64,000 bases of DNA from Pseudeuparius sepicola (Eukaryota; Arthropoda; Insecta; Coleoptera; Anthribidae). Each line of letters starts with the position of its first letter. Position 1 is the stretch's first letter. Made by a program: the position numbers and the translations under genes. Shown here one piece after another: positions 44,437 through 56,264 of the stretch. The notes beneath the pieces were generated by a model. The model had not been told where the DNA came from, searched no databases, and saw nothing but the letters and a program-made list of their open reading frames with translations. Location of the stretch: the NCBI GenBank assembly GCA_963920635.1, contig OY987302.1:30789278-30853277 (forward strand). Direction: 5' to 3'.

Positions 44437-45147
44437 TTTGTTTAATTAAGTTGGGTTCTTTTTTGAAATTTTCATTGGACATGGGGATATTAGTATTATT
44501 TATTACTGGGAATCGACCAAAACATAAAGCAACGGGTTGTCAAATAAAAACATCAGTTTTTGTTATCATTTGTCCATTAAAATTTATTTTTTTGTTTGTT
44601 TTTGATGCTAACATGTTGCTACGATTCTCTGGCTATTTGGTTATTAATTGTATCAACCTGCCAATCATCGAAACCAGTTGCTCGCGTAGCAATTGCCCGG
44701 CCAGATATAATCGGCCGATAGATTCGTTAAAAAAAAGAAAGGTGATAAGAGTAGTGCGCCACTGGCTTAAAGCGGCCTAAGCCAGAAAGCCACAAGATGG
44801 TCTGTAACTGATTCGACCGGTTAGCAAATAAACAGCAAGGGGAGGAGAAAAAAAAAAGCTGAAATCTTCGACACAATGTATATTAATTCACTAGTTCACC
44901 ATATCACTAGTGCACCGATTACGCAGCTCTACACATAATATCAATCACCTCAATTGGTAATAACCTTAATACAGAACCATATTATGAAATATTAACGTCT
45001 CAGTTATCATAGAATACCTGTCTTACTGTAATATAATTATTTAAAATATGTTAAAACGGGGGAATTAGAATACCCTACCTACACCTAGCCTCTTATGTCC
45101 GGCAAGGCGAATATTTGATAACCTTTACATATGCAAATAGATCAAAT
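44437..45147. other. No recognised feature
   Basis: Mixed composition sequence, with a somewhat GC-richer patch at about 44650-44850. The open frame at 44391-44780 overlaps the PLE fragment antisense and has no motif. Confidence 0.45.
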
Positions 45148-45450
45148 GTGGTGTTGTTAGTTAAAATTATGACTAGGGAAAAACAATTCTAAGTGGAGGT
45201 GCGCTTACAGTGATAATAAGTGAACGAGTTATAATAGATATTATAATAACAATAACTTCCTCGAGTATAGAGAGCAATAATTTTAAATAATAAGGGTAAC
45301 GGGACTTGTTACCAAGTGTAAGTTATGTGGTGTAGTTAGTTAAAATTATGACTAGGGAAAACTATTATAAGTAGAGGTGCACCTACAGTGATAATGAGAT
45401 TATAGAGAGCAATAATTTTAAATAATAAGGGTAATGGGACTTGTGAATAA
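45148..45450. repeat. Two-copy tandem duplication
   Basis: Copy 1 (45148-45326) and copy 2 (45327 to about 45450) share GTGGTG, TTAGTTAAAATTATGACTAG and AATAATAAGGGTAA. Copy 2 lacks about 55 bp from the middle. Confidence 0.85.
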
Positions 45451-46244
45451 GTTAAATGACGAGTAAACGCACAATTTAAAAAGAAAAATAAAACAATAAC
45501 AAACAATACTAGCGCTAGTGGACATACATTAAAAGGGTCAACTCGTGAAATAATCGGCCCATGATCAGGTACTCACTACTTGTCCACAGAACTTATCTGT
45601 TTAACATCGCTCGGGCGTGGAGATGGACGTCCCCTCCTCGACGAAGTTCCCCCGTGTCGAGGCCTTAACCAGTATCGAGCCTCCCACCGACAGGACTCCC
45701 GTACGAAGCGAGCAAACCCCGGGCAGCACTCTGAACAACTCGAATGGGTTGCCAACCCACCTCGGCTGAGGTAGAAATGAGGCCGATGCAGAGTACTCGA
45801 AAGGATAAATAGGAAGAAAAAGGCCCTGCACCCAAGCAGGGGTCGTGTAAACCTTATGTACCTATCACACGCTATATTCATACTCATGTAGATCTCGGGC
45901 GGCCAGTGAAACAAGCAGCAACTTCTGTGCGGTATGGTATCCCTTCCGTCAATCTCCCCACATGGCGAATGTATCGGAAGAGTGCAGGTATAACTCGAGT
46001 AATCAGAGTCCCAACAGTGCATGAGCGAGTAGATTGAGATTTAATGGACTAAAATATAAAAAGAAACGAACAGGTAGATTTGAAGCCACGAGGCCCAACA
46101 AAATGGCGGACTTACAAGTATCCTTTGACTTTTAAAATCCGTGTAAAACAAACGCCTGCTGATGTAAGGTAACGTAACTAAAGGTAGCAACAGCAGACAG
46201 TTAAATGCGTTTGTATTTCGCCAAAAATCCCATAACGGAGGTCC
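45451..46244. other. Unclassified, GC-rich patch at 45540-46020
   Basis: A GC-rich patch with a GATAAATA box at about 45803 could be an LTR or promoter, but I found no pair or boundary. Open frames on both strands (45576-46022 minus, 45580-45774 plus) overlap and have no motif. Confidence 0.4.
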
Positions 46245-46248
46245 TTAA

Positions 46249-48562
46249 CCCAGATAACCCTGACGTCCTATTATTAGGACACTACTTTTAAAAATTTGTA
46301 AGTGCGCCCCTGTGTAAAAATTTGAGAGCGCCACCTGTGAGTGACATTTAGATGGACCGCCATCATTGATATAACCTATAAACACTGACACAGCATTTAC
46401 CAATTTTCATCATCTGCATGACAAAAACTGGTAAAAATGTCGGATTATGGCATTAGATTTGTGTTATTGTTTTCCATAATGTCAGTTGTAATAGCCTACA
46501 CATTCACAACTCAAATATTAGATGCAAACATGTGAAAATGTGAGGTTATTTGCAAGCGTCCTATATGTAGTACGTTAGGGATAACAATTACTGTGGAATC
46601 CACGAAGAACAATTTTAATTTTTGAACAATCTAGTTTCTAGATATTCATTGTCGTTTTTTTTCTAGAGGTTTTTCGTTACACGAAGCGCTGGCAATTATA
46701 GAAGACGATGATTTTCCCCATCCTTCAGCAAACATTGTTATGCTGCCGCCGGAAGATGGAGCAGAAACTGATGAGGACTCAGGGGACGAGGATGCAGTAT
46801 CTCCAGATAATTTGTCTGCTGTGCAATTGAGGGCACCCGCTGAGATTGAGGTACCACCTACTGAAGGTTCGGATACTGAAGACGACAATATTCCATTAGC
46901 AAGGTTAGTTGCCAAATCGAAAACTCCATCAGTTTCAAAGGCTTCCAAACTTTACAACTGGTCTAACACTCATATTCAGTACGAATCTAGTATTGTATTT
47001 GAGCCAGCTGAGACGATAGAATCAGAGAACAATGAAGAGACACCGGTTTCACTATTTTCGAATTTCTTTGATGAACGCATTTTGGATCTCTTGACTAGAG
47101 AGAGTAATCGATATGCTGCACTAAAAAATCTAAGTAACAAGCCAATAATGACGAGAGAAATGAAAGCTTTTATAGGCATTCTTATTTTGAGTGGTTATGT
47201 TCCCTATCCTAGGCAAAAACTGTTTTGGGAAAAAGAAATAGATGTTCACAACCAACTTGTTTCAGAAGCTCTTTCCAGAGACCGGTTTGATTACATAATG
47301 CGCGTTTTTCATATAGCTGACAACAACAATTTATCTCCTAATGACAAGTTTTCAAAAATTCGGCCACTTTTCAAATTACCAAATGAAAACTTTCTGAAGT
47401 TTGCCCCTGAAAAGGAACACCATAGCGTTGATGAAGCCATGGTGCCATATTTTGGACGACATGGCTGTAAGCAATTTATAAAGGGTAAACCTATACGTTG
47501 GGGATACAAGCTTTGGGTAGGTTGCACTCGAACTGGATATATAAATTGGTTTGAACCCTACCAAGGGGCTTCTACACATGTGTCCCCAAAATATAAAGAC
47601 CTGGGAGTAGGTGCTGGAGTTGTGCTAACATATGTAGATAAACTCAGAAATCGATGGCCAGAAAGTAAATTTCACATATTCTTTGACAACTTTTTTTCAA
47701 GTATGATTCTCTTTGATCTTCTAAGCGCAAATAACATTCGAGGAACCGGCACAATTCAGAACTTAAGAAATCTGCAAGGGGTACACACGACTATAAGGCA
47801 GATGTGGACAAAAAATTGACCATTGTAAGCTGGCACGATAACAGCATAGTCTCATTAGCATCTAACGCTGTTGGTGTGAATCCCATACGCATGGTGAAAA
47901 GATATTCCCAACAGGAGAAAAAGTCAATTTTGGTACCGCAGCCATATATGGTCAAATTATATAATGAAAATATGGGTGGTGTAGACAGATGTGACCAAAA
48001 TATGTCTTTGTATAGAACAGCAATCAGGGGCAAAAAATGGTACTTCTGCTTATTTTCCCATTGTATTGACATGGCAATTCAGAATGCGTGGCAACTAAAC
48101 CGAATCTGCGGCGACCATATGCAGATGGATCAACTAGCATTTCGAAGAAGAATTGCCTGTTCTATTCTTCAAACAAATAGCAAAGTAAAGAACCATTCTA
48201 TAGGTCGGCCCAGTCAAAGAGAAAACATTGATTCTCGGTATGATGGAATAAACCACTACGTCATTCCACAAGATCGACAAACAAGATGTCGCAAATGTCA
48301 TCTAAAAACCACTACAAAATGTCTGAAATGTGACATTGGACTTCACGTGCGTTGTTTTGTAGACTATCATACTAAATAGTATTGTTACAGTTATTGTTAG
48401 TACTTGTTCCTGACGTCCTATATAAAGGACGCCATTTTTTAAAAAACTGACAATTGTTTATGCAATTCTAAATGTTAAAATCTCTCTTTAGAAGCTAAAT
48501 AAAGCATAATACAAAAAGTAGTGTATTTTTATTACCTCCTTCGTGGTTCAGGAATAAGTGGG
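46249..48562 (+). mobile_element. piggyBac element, 2314 bp, TTAA-flanked
   Basis: TTAA stands directly outside both ends (46245-46248 and 48563-48566), followed by CCCAGATAACCCTGA at the left and, on the complement, CCCACTTATTCCTGA at the right, as in piggyBac. Just inside both ends are small hairpins (GACGTCCTA..TAGGAC at about 46262 and GACGTCCTATATAAAGGAC at about 48412). It holds one transposase gene with a single obvious frame break. Confidence 0.93.
46665..48379 (+). pseudogene. piggyBac transposase, nearly intact, one frame break
   Basis: The coding frame is open from 46665 (RGFSLHEAL) to 47819, then continues in another frame from about 47804 to 48379. The acidic N-terminus has TDEDSGDED. 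The core has FIGILILSGYVPYPRQKLFW and SRDRFDYIMRVFHIADNNN. The three catalytic Asp are in SVDEAMVPYFGRHG (about 47430), FFDNFF (about 47683) and GGVDRCDQN (about 47978). A cysteine-rich C-terminal zinc domain follows (CRKC..CLKC..HVRC, 48288-48354). The break near 47804-47819 loses some residues after GTGTIQNLR. There is no in-frame ATG at 46665; TTCTAG just before it is a possible splice acceptor, so a 5' exon is likely, or ATG 46740 is used. It cuts and pastes at TTAA. Confidence 0.9.
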
Positions 48563-48566
48563 TTAA

Positions 48567-49257
48567 AATGGAAACAAAACGGCGAAAACGCAGGCAAGAC
48601 ACTCGACCACTCGCGATGGCAGCAGGCGGCAGAAAGCAGGGCCTCCTCCGGAAATCCACCTACCAAACTGTGACAGATGTCTACGTCTACGCTAAAGGTG
48701 GCGGGAATCAGCTCAAAACTTGAAAAGCCACCACAGAGCACAAAGGGATAGATTCAGATACGGAGAAAACCGTCAACACTCCACATAGCATTCGATCACA
48801 TAATTCTAACTATTATTTGCCGGCTAACAACCGATTTAAAAATAATACAACCTAAAACAGCACGCGGTGCTGCAGTTCCGGTCTTTCAAGCAGCTGATAT
48901 CGATTCCCCGGTGGGTACCACGGCCATCCGTTTCCCGCGCCGACAGGATGTGTAATGCGGCGTTACGCTGTTAAAATAAACGATAAAAAAAAACTGCGGC
49001 ATCAATTTAACAGATACGAAGATATAGATGAAGATTTTATCAGAGAGAAGGGAAATAATGAGGTCAACCACAAAATAATCACACACGCAAATCCGGAACC
49101 CTGCCGACTCGAACCCAAGAAGGCACTGACACAAACCTCCACTGCAAGCACCAAAAGCAGGCAACCAAACATGACTAAGTTATTAAATTATAGAATAAAT
49201 AAACGAATAAACTTGTAGAATAAATGGTAAATTGATCAATCTCCAATTTGAACCGTA
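48567..49257. other. No recognised feature
   Basis: Mixed composition with open frames on both strands (48532-48741 minus, 48955-49218 plus) that show no known motif. The lysine-rich plus frame next to AAAAAA runs looks random. Confidence 0.4.
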
Positions 49258-49310
49258 ACAATGTTTCGATCTTCTTTACAAGATCATCTTCGGAGCATAT
49301 TATAAAACTT
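49258..49310 (-). repeat. Penelope-like element type 3 terminal fragment, hammerhead-like core
   Basis: On the minus strand 49263-49293 reads CCGAAGAT, stem GATCTT..AAGATC, then GAAAC, the same plan as the other PLE ends in the window. The flanks are not identified and no PLE protein lies next to it. Confidence 0.55.
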
Positions 49311-51649
49311 TTGTTTTTTTTTTAAGTAAAAACCACTACATCTAAACATCTATGGTTCGTACAACACAAATTCCGTTGCACGTCATCAATAACAATTAAT
49401 GACGAAAATTGTGTTACCAACGTTTTATATGAAAACATAAGTGATTTTGTGTGTTGATATCTGAATTTGGCCTAGTATTATGTTGGTACCGCTGTTAACG
49501 CTACGGGCAACGTTGCCGAATTTACAACCGCCAGAGTCCGAGTTATAAGTTATAACCTCGTGGACGCGCACGTGAACGTTTCCACGTGTTTTGCATTGGA
49601 ATAAACAATTCCGAAAGCTTGGCAATTAACCAATAGTTTTCTTTAAAGACCAACTTGACTGCAAACCCACTAAAAGTTCAATCTTTTATCATATAAAATA
49701 CATTTTATGCTTGTGGTTTAAAAATATGGTGAATGCGATGGTTATTGTTTATATCTTTATTTATCACGATACGGCAACGCTGCGTCCCTATGACGAGTCT
49801 TTTCCAATGCCGTATACGATGACGTGCATCGAAATTTGTTTTGTACAAACCATATATGGAGTGCTAAAAAATATTTTTTAATAAAAATAATATCTAAAAT
49901 TATATAACGAAAAAATTCTTTTACAATCTATCCTGTTAGATATACTTACATTTACTTATTTGTAGTCAAAATATAAACGTTTTAGGCCTTAACTATAACA
50001 TATTAAGAACTTTTTAAAAATTTTGTGTTTTATAGCATAAAAGTCAGGGGTCGGGAAGCGTACTGGCCGCATTTCGGAGTCGATATATCAGTTGAGATTT
50101 TTTATATTCAGGGCAAAAAAATTAGGAATAACATACATTCTTATTATTGTGTATGTGATACATTCAAGTATTTCAAGTAAAATCATGTTCAAAACTGAGA
50201 ATTTTAGTATTATCAAAATCGAAAGAATGGGTGTTTAATAGCATGTTGACTGAGTGCTGACAACCCGGTTCTGACTGAACATCTTGTATTACTATTTTTG
50301 ATATAATTTTTGTGTTTCTATACAAAAATAAACAGGGTATTCATATAAAATATAAAATCCATTTACGGGTAAAATCTATTTTTAAATTATCAGCAGAATT
50401 CTTATTACGCCATATTTTTTGAGGAAAGTTAGTACATATCGGTTGTTAGAGATGCCGAATACAATGGTTACAATGGTGTACTCGGTTTTAATGAAAAAAA
50501 AAACTCGAAATTTTGCCTAAAAAGATGGTCAAATTAAGTGGGCCTTGATTTGGAATTTGATTTTTTTGGAAATGGCCCGGGGAAAAATACCCTGTATATT
50601 TTTGTATTCGATCTTTGCACACCAACACTTTGAGCCTTCCTGTTGACAATTCAACTATTTTGAGGGGATTCCATGGCACACATTCCATGGCCTCTGAAAT
50701 TCCCATTTTGCTCTACCTACTTTGACAACCTGCAGAATGGAACTCCCTTTATATTTTTTATTAGAATTTAGTATATGGGGGTTTTGGGGTGTCCTGATTA
50801 ACGCTGTGGTGTTAGATTTTAAATAAAAAAATCGCTAAATGATTTTCGTCTTTTTTTATTACAAAAAAATTCGGAGTAAATTCGCCTTGAAATTTTAGGT
50901 TAAGACCTGAAACTTCGCGCCAAAATAAGAGTTTTTTGTGACCTACCCTATGTTGTTATTAATGCAGGGATTGCAGGGTGACCTTTTATGTATTTATTTA
51001 TTTATACCTAGCCGAAATTTATAATATTAAACAATCTAGGTATATTTTTTCATATTATGTTGGTCATGGGCATACTTAAAAACTGACAATAGTCAAAAAT
51101 ATCCACCAATTTCATGACCAGTGTATAACATGGCTGCGCATCTAGTTATCAAGCAGAATTAAGCGCATGCAAGCCGATTTCCACTTGCTCACCTTAGGCG
51201 GTTATGAATTAATTAAAAATGTGAAATGTAAAACAGGCTTTAACTTTTAAACCGCAAAATGCTACGAAGCATCAGTGCATCATGGACTATGCGGATCGCT
51301 AAAATCAGTAAAATTAAACAAAATCGTTGAGGAATGACAAGAAAAAGAAACATTAATTTTTAATTCATTTAATGCAGATTTTAAAAAAACATCTTGAAAA
51401 TACGTGAATATTCCTTTGTCGCTAGCAGACCTCAAAAATCCCTCGAATCAGAGGACATATCGCTCAAAGTGGCAACAGTGGCCTGCGAAAGGTGGGGACC
51501 GCGCGGGAGTATTATGGCGCAACGCCACAAATAAGGAGGGGGGATCGCCTGTCGCCTGCGGCGTGGTCAGCGTGGAGTGGGAGATTGAAAGCATACTGTC
51601 AGGTGATCGCACTTCCAAGCTCTAATAACAGCAATAGTTTTGTGGTTTT
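49311..51649. other. Non-coding, no recognised gene
   Basis: A 27 bp match to the type 2 PLE end lies at about 50255-50282 (GACAACCCGGTTCTG..CTGAACATC). Open frames at 49425-49625, 50488-50706 and 51404-51625 have no known motif. Confidence 0.45.
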
Positions 51650-51920
51650 TCCGACATTGTCTTGATGTACGGAGAGTGTTTGTGTAACGCAAACAACGCT
51701 GCAGCAGAATACCGGGGAGCGGTGGCGCTATCCCAACAGGCGACCGCCTAATCCGCGGACGTTTGTCCGCGTGCTGCGAAGGCTTCGAGATACGGGGTCT
51801 GTGGAAGTCGTCGAGATGGAGCTGGGACATCGTGCCGAAGATGATTTAGCACAGGTCGAGGCTGTTCTAAATTTGGTGAAAAACGAGCCCGCAGCTCAAA
51901 CTAATAGCGAAAATAGCGTA
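51650..51920 (+). pseudogene. Mariner-type transposase N-terminal fragment (DUF4817-like HTH)
   Basis: From 51650 the sequence encodes SDIVLMYGECLCNANNAAAEYRG, of which the key residues are the Tyr-Gly-Glu and Asn-Ala-Ala stretch. After a one-base frame change near 51722 it reads YPNRRPPNPRTFVRVL then RLRDTGSVE. This is the diagnostic order of the insect mariner/IS630 N-terminal helix-turn-helix (compare 9480-9660 in this window). A less conserved stretch, LAQVEAVLNLVKNEPAAQT, matches the second helix-turn-helix region (51850-51905). No DDE core is found downstream before the palindrome at 52.25 kb, so the element is 3' truncated. Confidence 0.75.
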
Positions 51921-52249
51921 CGTAAACACGGCAAAAATCTTAAAAATTTCGGTTTTTCCGCGGGTTTTCGCGAAGTTTCAATGTTGCAAAAGGAGCAAAA
52001 CAGTGTGGTGATTAGTTTGAGCCGTGTACCTACAGTAAAAATTCACATCGCCGTGAAATACGAGGTGTCAAAAGGAAATTTAAAAATTCATTTTGTCGGA
52101 AACTATCTCCGACCGGGAAAAAACCAAGGGCAGATTCGTGTTCAAGGATCTCGAAAATAGGGGTAGCCAAAATGTCAAGAAAATCGGGGGTGGGTTACAC
52201 TACTAGGCCAGGGGCGAAGCCGAGGGCGAAGCCTTTTGAAAACGACAAA

Positions 52250-54125
52250 AAGTGAAAAAAATCTAGAACACCATGACCCTCATTGGAAAGGGAAGAAAAA
52301 TAGCAAAAATGACAGAAAAAAAAATTTAAGGGCGATTTGAGGTACCGGGATGAAAGTGGGTGACCTTTTAGGGGTGGAAAACGGTTTATCACGATTTCCG
52401 GCAAAACTACAAATCCTATCGAAAAAAGTTGAATGCTCGGTTGAATGGCAAAGTTGTAGGTAATAAAAAGGTCTACAACTTTTGTATTTACACTTTTTTC
52501 ACAAATCTCAAAATATCCGTGAAAAATCCGAATAACCGATTTTTTGGTTTTTAGTTTTTATCTCAAAAAAAAAGTTTTTTTTACGAAATTTGGTGAAAAC
52601 TTACCTAGTTATGTCCCATACACGCTGTAATTTTATCGAATCAAAATATTTATTTTTGTCCTTTATTTTGATTTTAAAGCGAAAAAATAACGTCATTTTC
52701 AATCGAAAATACCCACGTCAAAAAAGCGGCTTTTTAAAAAAGTCGGTGCGCTTTTTGTTCGCTGAAACCTCCACTTTCTGGTGGTGTAAAAAAAATAAAA
52801 GTGCAAAAAACTAAAAAACTCGATTTCGAAAAAAGTTTTAATCATTATTTAAAGTCTTGTGCTAGTTATTGAAATTTACACTTTAATTACTTGAAAAATG
52901 TAAGATTCCATGTTACATTGATAAATCAAGAAATTGCAAATCCATGAAACATAGTTTGCAAAAAACAAGCGAAAATAGTTAGTTTTCTAAATATTGATGG
53001 TTGGATTTAAAGGGGATTTAATCAAAAAAATGTGACTGCTGCAATTTTTTCGATAAAAAAGTTGATTTATTAAATTCTAGTTACCTACATTTATGGAATA
53101 GAAAATCTTATAATACAAAAATACATTGGCATTTCAATTTAAAAAATTTATGCTTAAAATTGTACTATTTAAATAAAATAATTATGAAGTTATTAATTAT
53201 AATATTTTGATACACATTTATTTTCTTCATCGTTAGATTTTAACAATTTTAAGCTTAAATTTTTTAAATTGAAATGCCAAAAAATATATTTTTGTATTAT
53301 AAGATTTTCTATTCCCTAAATGTAACTAGAATTTAATAAATCAACTTTTTTTATCAAAAAAAAGAAATTGCAGCAGTGGCATTTTTTTGATTAAATCCCC
53401 TTTAAACCCCATCTTTAATATTTAGAAAATTACCTAACTATTTTCGCATGTTTTTTGCAAACTTCTGTTTCATGGATTTGCAATTTCTTGGTTTATCAAT
53501 GTAACATGGAACCTTACATTTTTCAATTAATTAAAGTGTAGAGGTAAATGTCAATGAATCGCCCAAAAGTTTAAACAATGTTTAATTTTTTTTAAATTGA
53601 GTTTTTGTTTATTTTGCATTTTCAACGAACAAAAAGCGAACGGATTTTTTTAAAAAGCATCTTTTTTTGATGTGGATATTTTCGATTCAAAGTGAGGTTA
53701 CTTTTTCGGTTTAATTTAAAATAAGGGGTAAAAATAAATATTTTGATTAGAAAAAATTACAGCGTGTTTTGAACATAAGAACGAGCATAAGAAGGTAAGT
53801 ATCCACCAAATTTCGTGGATTTTTTTTTGCAGGAGATAAAAATTAAAAACCAAAAAATCGGATATTTTGATTTTTCGTGGATATTTTGAGCTTATGTGAA
53901 AAAAGTGTAAATACAAAAGTTGTAGATCTTTTTATTACCTACAACTTTGCCATTTAACTTTTTTCGATAGGAGTTGTAGTTTTGCCGGAAATCGCGATAA
54001 ACCATTTTCCACCCCTAAAAGATCCCCCTTTTTATCCCGTACCTCAAATCGCCCTTAAATTATTTTTCCTGTTATTTTTGCTAGATTTACTTGATTTTCC
54101 AATGAGTGCCATGCTGTTCTAGATA
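52250..54125. mobile_element. Foldback element F4: very large palindrome, about 1.9 kb
   Basis: Left arm about 52250-53185 and right arm about 53210-54125 are diverged reverse complements with a central gap of only about 25 bp. Paired landmarks are AGGGCGATTTGAGGTAC (about 52330) with GTACCTCAAATCGCCCT (about 54040), GTTGTAGGTAATAAAAAG with its complement (about 52453 and 53930), and TAGAAAATCTTATAATACAAAAATA with its complement (about 53098 and 53290, described by position). Divergence and indels are spread along both arms. No coding sequence and no clear target duplication. Confidence 0.88.
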
Positions 54126-54145
54126 TTTTTGGCCTCAAAAATTAT

Positions 54146-55133
54146 CTACCCTGGAATAGGCATACACCATTGCCCAAGTCCTGGCTGGCTGCCAGTGGCG
54201 TCGAAAATAGGGTTTTTAATAGCGTAGAAAAATTTTAATTGCAGATTCGTAACGAGCGCATTGTGATCAATGTACTGATACTGAAAATTAGATTTATGAT
54301 ATTTAGGATGTGAAAGAATTTTAGCTCCGTCAGTAAGACCGTTAATTACACTTTTTTTAGAGGAAATAGGTACATCAGAATAAAAATGAAGATATCTTTC
54401 AGACCAAATAGGTTTTCTGTACCAATTTGTTAAAATATAGCCATTGGAATCATATGATATGGTTATGTCTAAGAAATTTAACATGTTGTTATGTTCTTTA
54501 TCCAGGGTAAACTGAAGACGAGGTTTAAGGCTATTAAAGGCGTTAAGTGTTTCATTTATTTTATTTTTGTGTATACACAAAAAACAACTATCGACATAGC
54601 GTTTGTAAATTATAGGTTTAGTGATCAAGTTTCCAATAACACTTTTTTCAAGTTCTTCTAAAATTAAATTAGCAATAGGTGAAGAAATCGGAGAGCCCAT
54701 TGCAGTGCCAAAAATTTGGGAATAAAATTTATCTTGATATTTAAAAAAAGTTGAATTTAAACATAACAATATACCCTCAATAAAAGCATCAATAGGTAGT
54801 GAAGTAAGCGGTTGGATATCATTACAATGTTTTCTAACACAATTTACAGCTAAATCTGTTGGAACATTGGTAAAAAGTGATTTAACATCAAAAGAAACAA
54901 GTATATGGTTTATGGGATAATTTTATCTTTTATATAATTATGAAAATGCCAAGAATCTCTGATAAAATAATCATTTTTGCCTATGACATTATTAATAACA
55001 TTTGAAAAATATTTGGATAAATTATAAGTGGGTGAATTAACGTTAGAAACTCCAGGTCTCAATGCGATACCGACTTTATGTACCTGGTTTTGGTAAACCA
55101 TAAATATACGGTGGTAATCCATTATGACAATTT
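54146..55133 (-). pseudogene. Penelope-like element type 4: reverse transcriptase fragment
   Basis: Reading from 55133 down: IYGLPK and HKVGIALRPGVSNVNSPTYN (PLE RT region with HK-x-G-x-x-LRP), then LVSFDVKSLFTNVP (palm motif with first catalytic Asp, about 54880), then IFGTAMGSPISSPIAN and YKRYVDSCFL (about 54590), where the usual second Asp of the RYVDD box is replaced by Ser. A C-terminal RT/linker part with FTLDKEHNNMLNFLDITI follows to 54146. A frameshift separates the first and second parts. No GIY-YIG domain is present. The altered RYVDD box and truncations indicate a dead copy. Confidence 0.87.
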
Positions 55134-55139
55134 AATTTA

Positions 55140-55535
55140 TTTTTAAAATTTAATTAAGCAACCTATTCACATAACAATTAAATGAAGCCATTTTATGCTG
55201 ATTTGGGTGGTTTGAAGTGCAAGGTATGGTATGATCTGTCTGTATGGGGTATCTAAAATTAGAAAATTCCAATTTATTAAAACATTTTGTAATTGTAAGA
55301 TCTAAAAAGTTCAGCCTATTATTCAACTCTGTGAATTTAATATTATTATGTATAGAATTAAGTTTAAGTAACAGGTTATTGGCTTTAGTAATATCCTAAT
55401 AAAAGCCAGACAATCATCTACATACCGGAACCAATGAAGGATTTCAGTATTGTTAGGCATTATAATAGCAGTATTTTCCAAATTGTTCATAAAAATCTCG
55501 GCCAAAAATTGAGAGAGACTGGCCAAAAGTGGAGA
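55140..55535 (-). pseudogene. Penelope-like element RT fragment, different type
   Basis: From 55535 down, the frame encodes SQFLAEIFMNNLEN followed by WFRYVDDCLAFI, the catalytic Tyr-Val-Asp-Asp box of PLE RT, then, after a frameshift near 55397, LNFLDLTI and RYPIQTDHTIPC. It is a distinct PLE from the fragment at 54146-55133, which lies directly downstream on the same strand. Its upstream edge touches the type 2 terminal repeat (55540-56041), so it may be part of the type 2 family. It is too short to be functional. Confidence 0.8.
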
Positions 55536-55539
55536 GAGA

Positions 55540-56041
55540 GCAATTTATTGCTCACCATTCAGCACTTTGTGTTCACGATAAGTGGCTAGAGCACCAGTTG
55601 TTATCACGTGGTGTAATAGCGGCCATGTGCTAGAATATCGACAGTAATTTGACTTTTGACAACCCGGTTCTGGCTGAACATCATGCCTCATCCTCGTCTC
55701 GAAATAATAAAACTTGTATTAATGTAATTTTAAAAAAATGTGATTTAGTTATGTTACGATTTCAATTGTTAACCGGATGGTGGGTTCAGTACTTTGATTG
55801 ATGGAGTCTGCCCATGTTTTTCTTATAATATTTAAAATACTTTAAAGGTTACCAACATGTGGTTGGTTTTCGCAATTTTAGAGTTTGTATTTGAATTTGA
55901 GAATTTGAGTTTGAATGATCTTGTGTTTTATAACATAACTATACGTATTATAAATGACACTGAAGATGGTTGTTTAACCGAAAGCTCTGTCAGGATTTTA
56001 ATAAATACATATCTGTGCAAAGTATATGAACTTTACTAATT
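55540..56041 (+). repeat. Penelope-like element type 2 terminal repeat, second copy
   Basis: Reverse-complement counterpart of 43021-43530, with small indels. On the plus strand 55960-55983 carries CTGAAGAT, GGTT..AACC stem and GAAA. Here the ribozyme-like strand is opposite to the neighbouring RT fragment. Confidence 0.75.
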
Positions 56042-56264
56042 TCAACTTGTATCTGCACATGCAGCTTTAATTTGCATTAATTTTATTCTGTCATAATAAA
56101 ATCAGTTTATTCTTGTGGAAGATTTAATCTTATTTTTTATTTACAGGTTCTAATGCAATCCTTGCTTTACCTTACCTTATTTAATTTTTGATATTTTGCA
56201 GGGTTTGAATTGGAATTTTATTTTTTGGTTCTTATGTGACTATTTTTGGCAACAATGTAGAATC

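Noticed and set aside
45576..46022. Cysteine/arginine-rich minus-strand frame
   Set aside because: GC-rich patch with open frames on both strands; no recognisable domain.
48955..49218. 87-codon lysine-rich frame
   Set aside because: No motif, adjacent homopolymers and no splice or repeat context.
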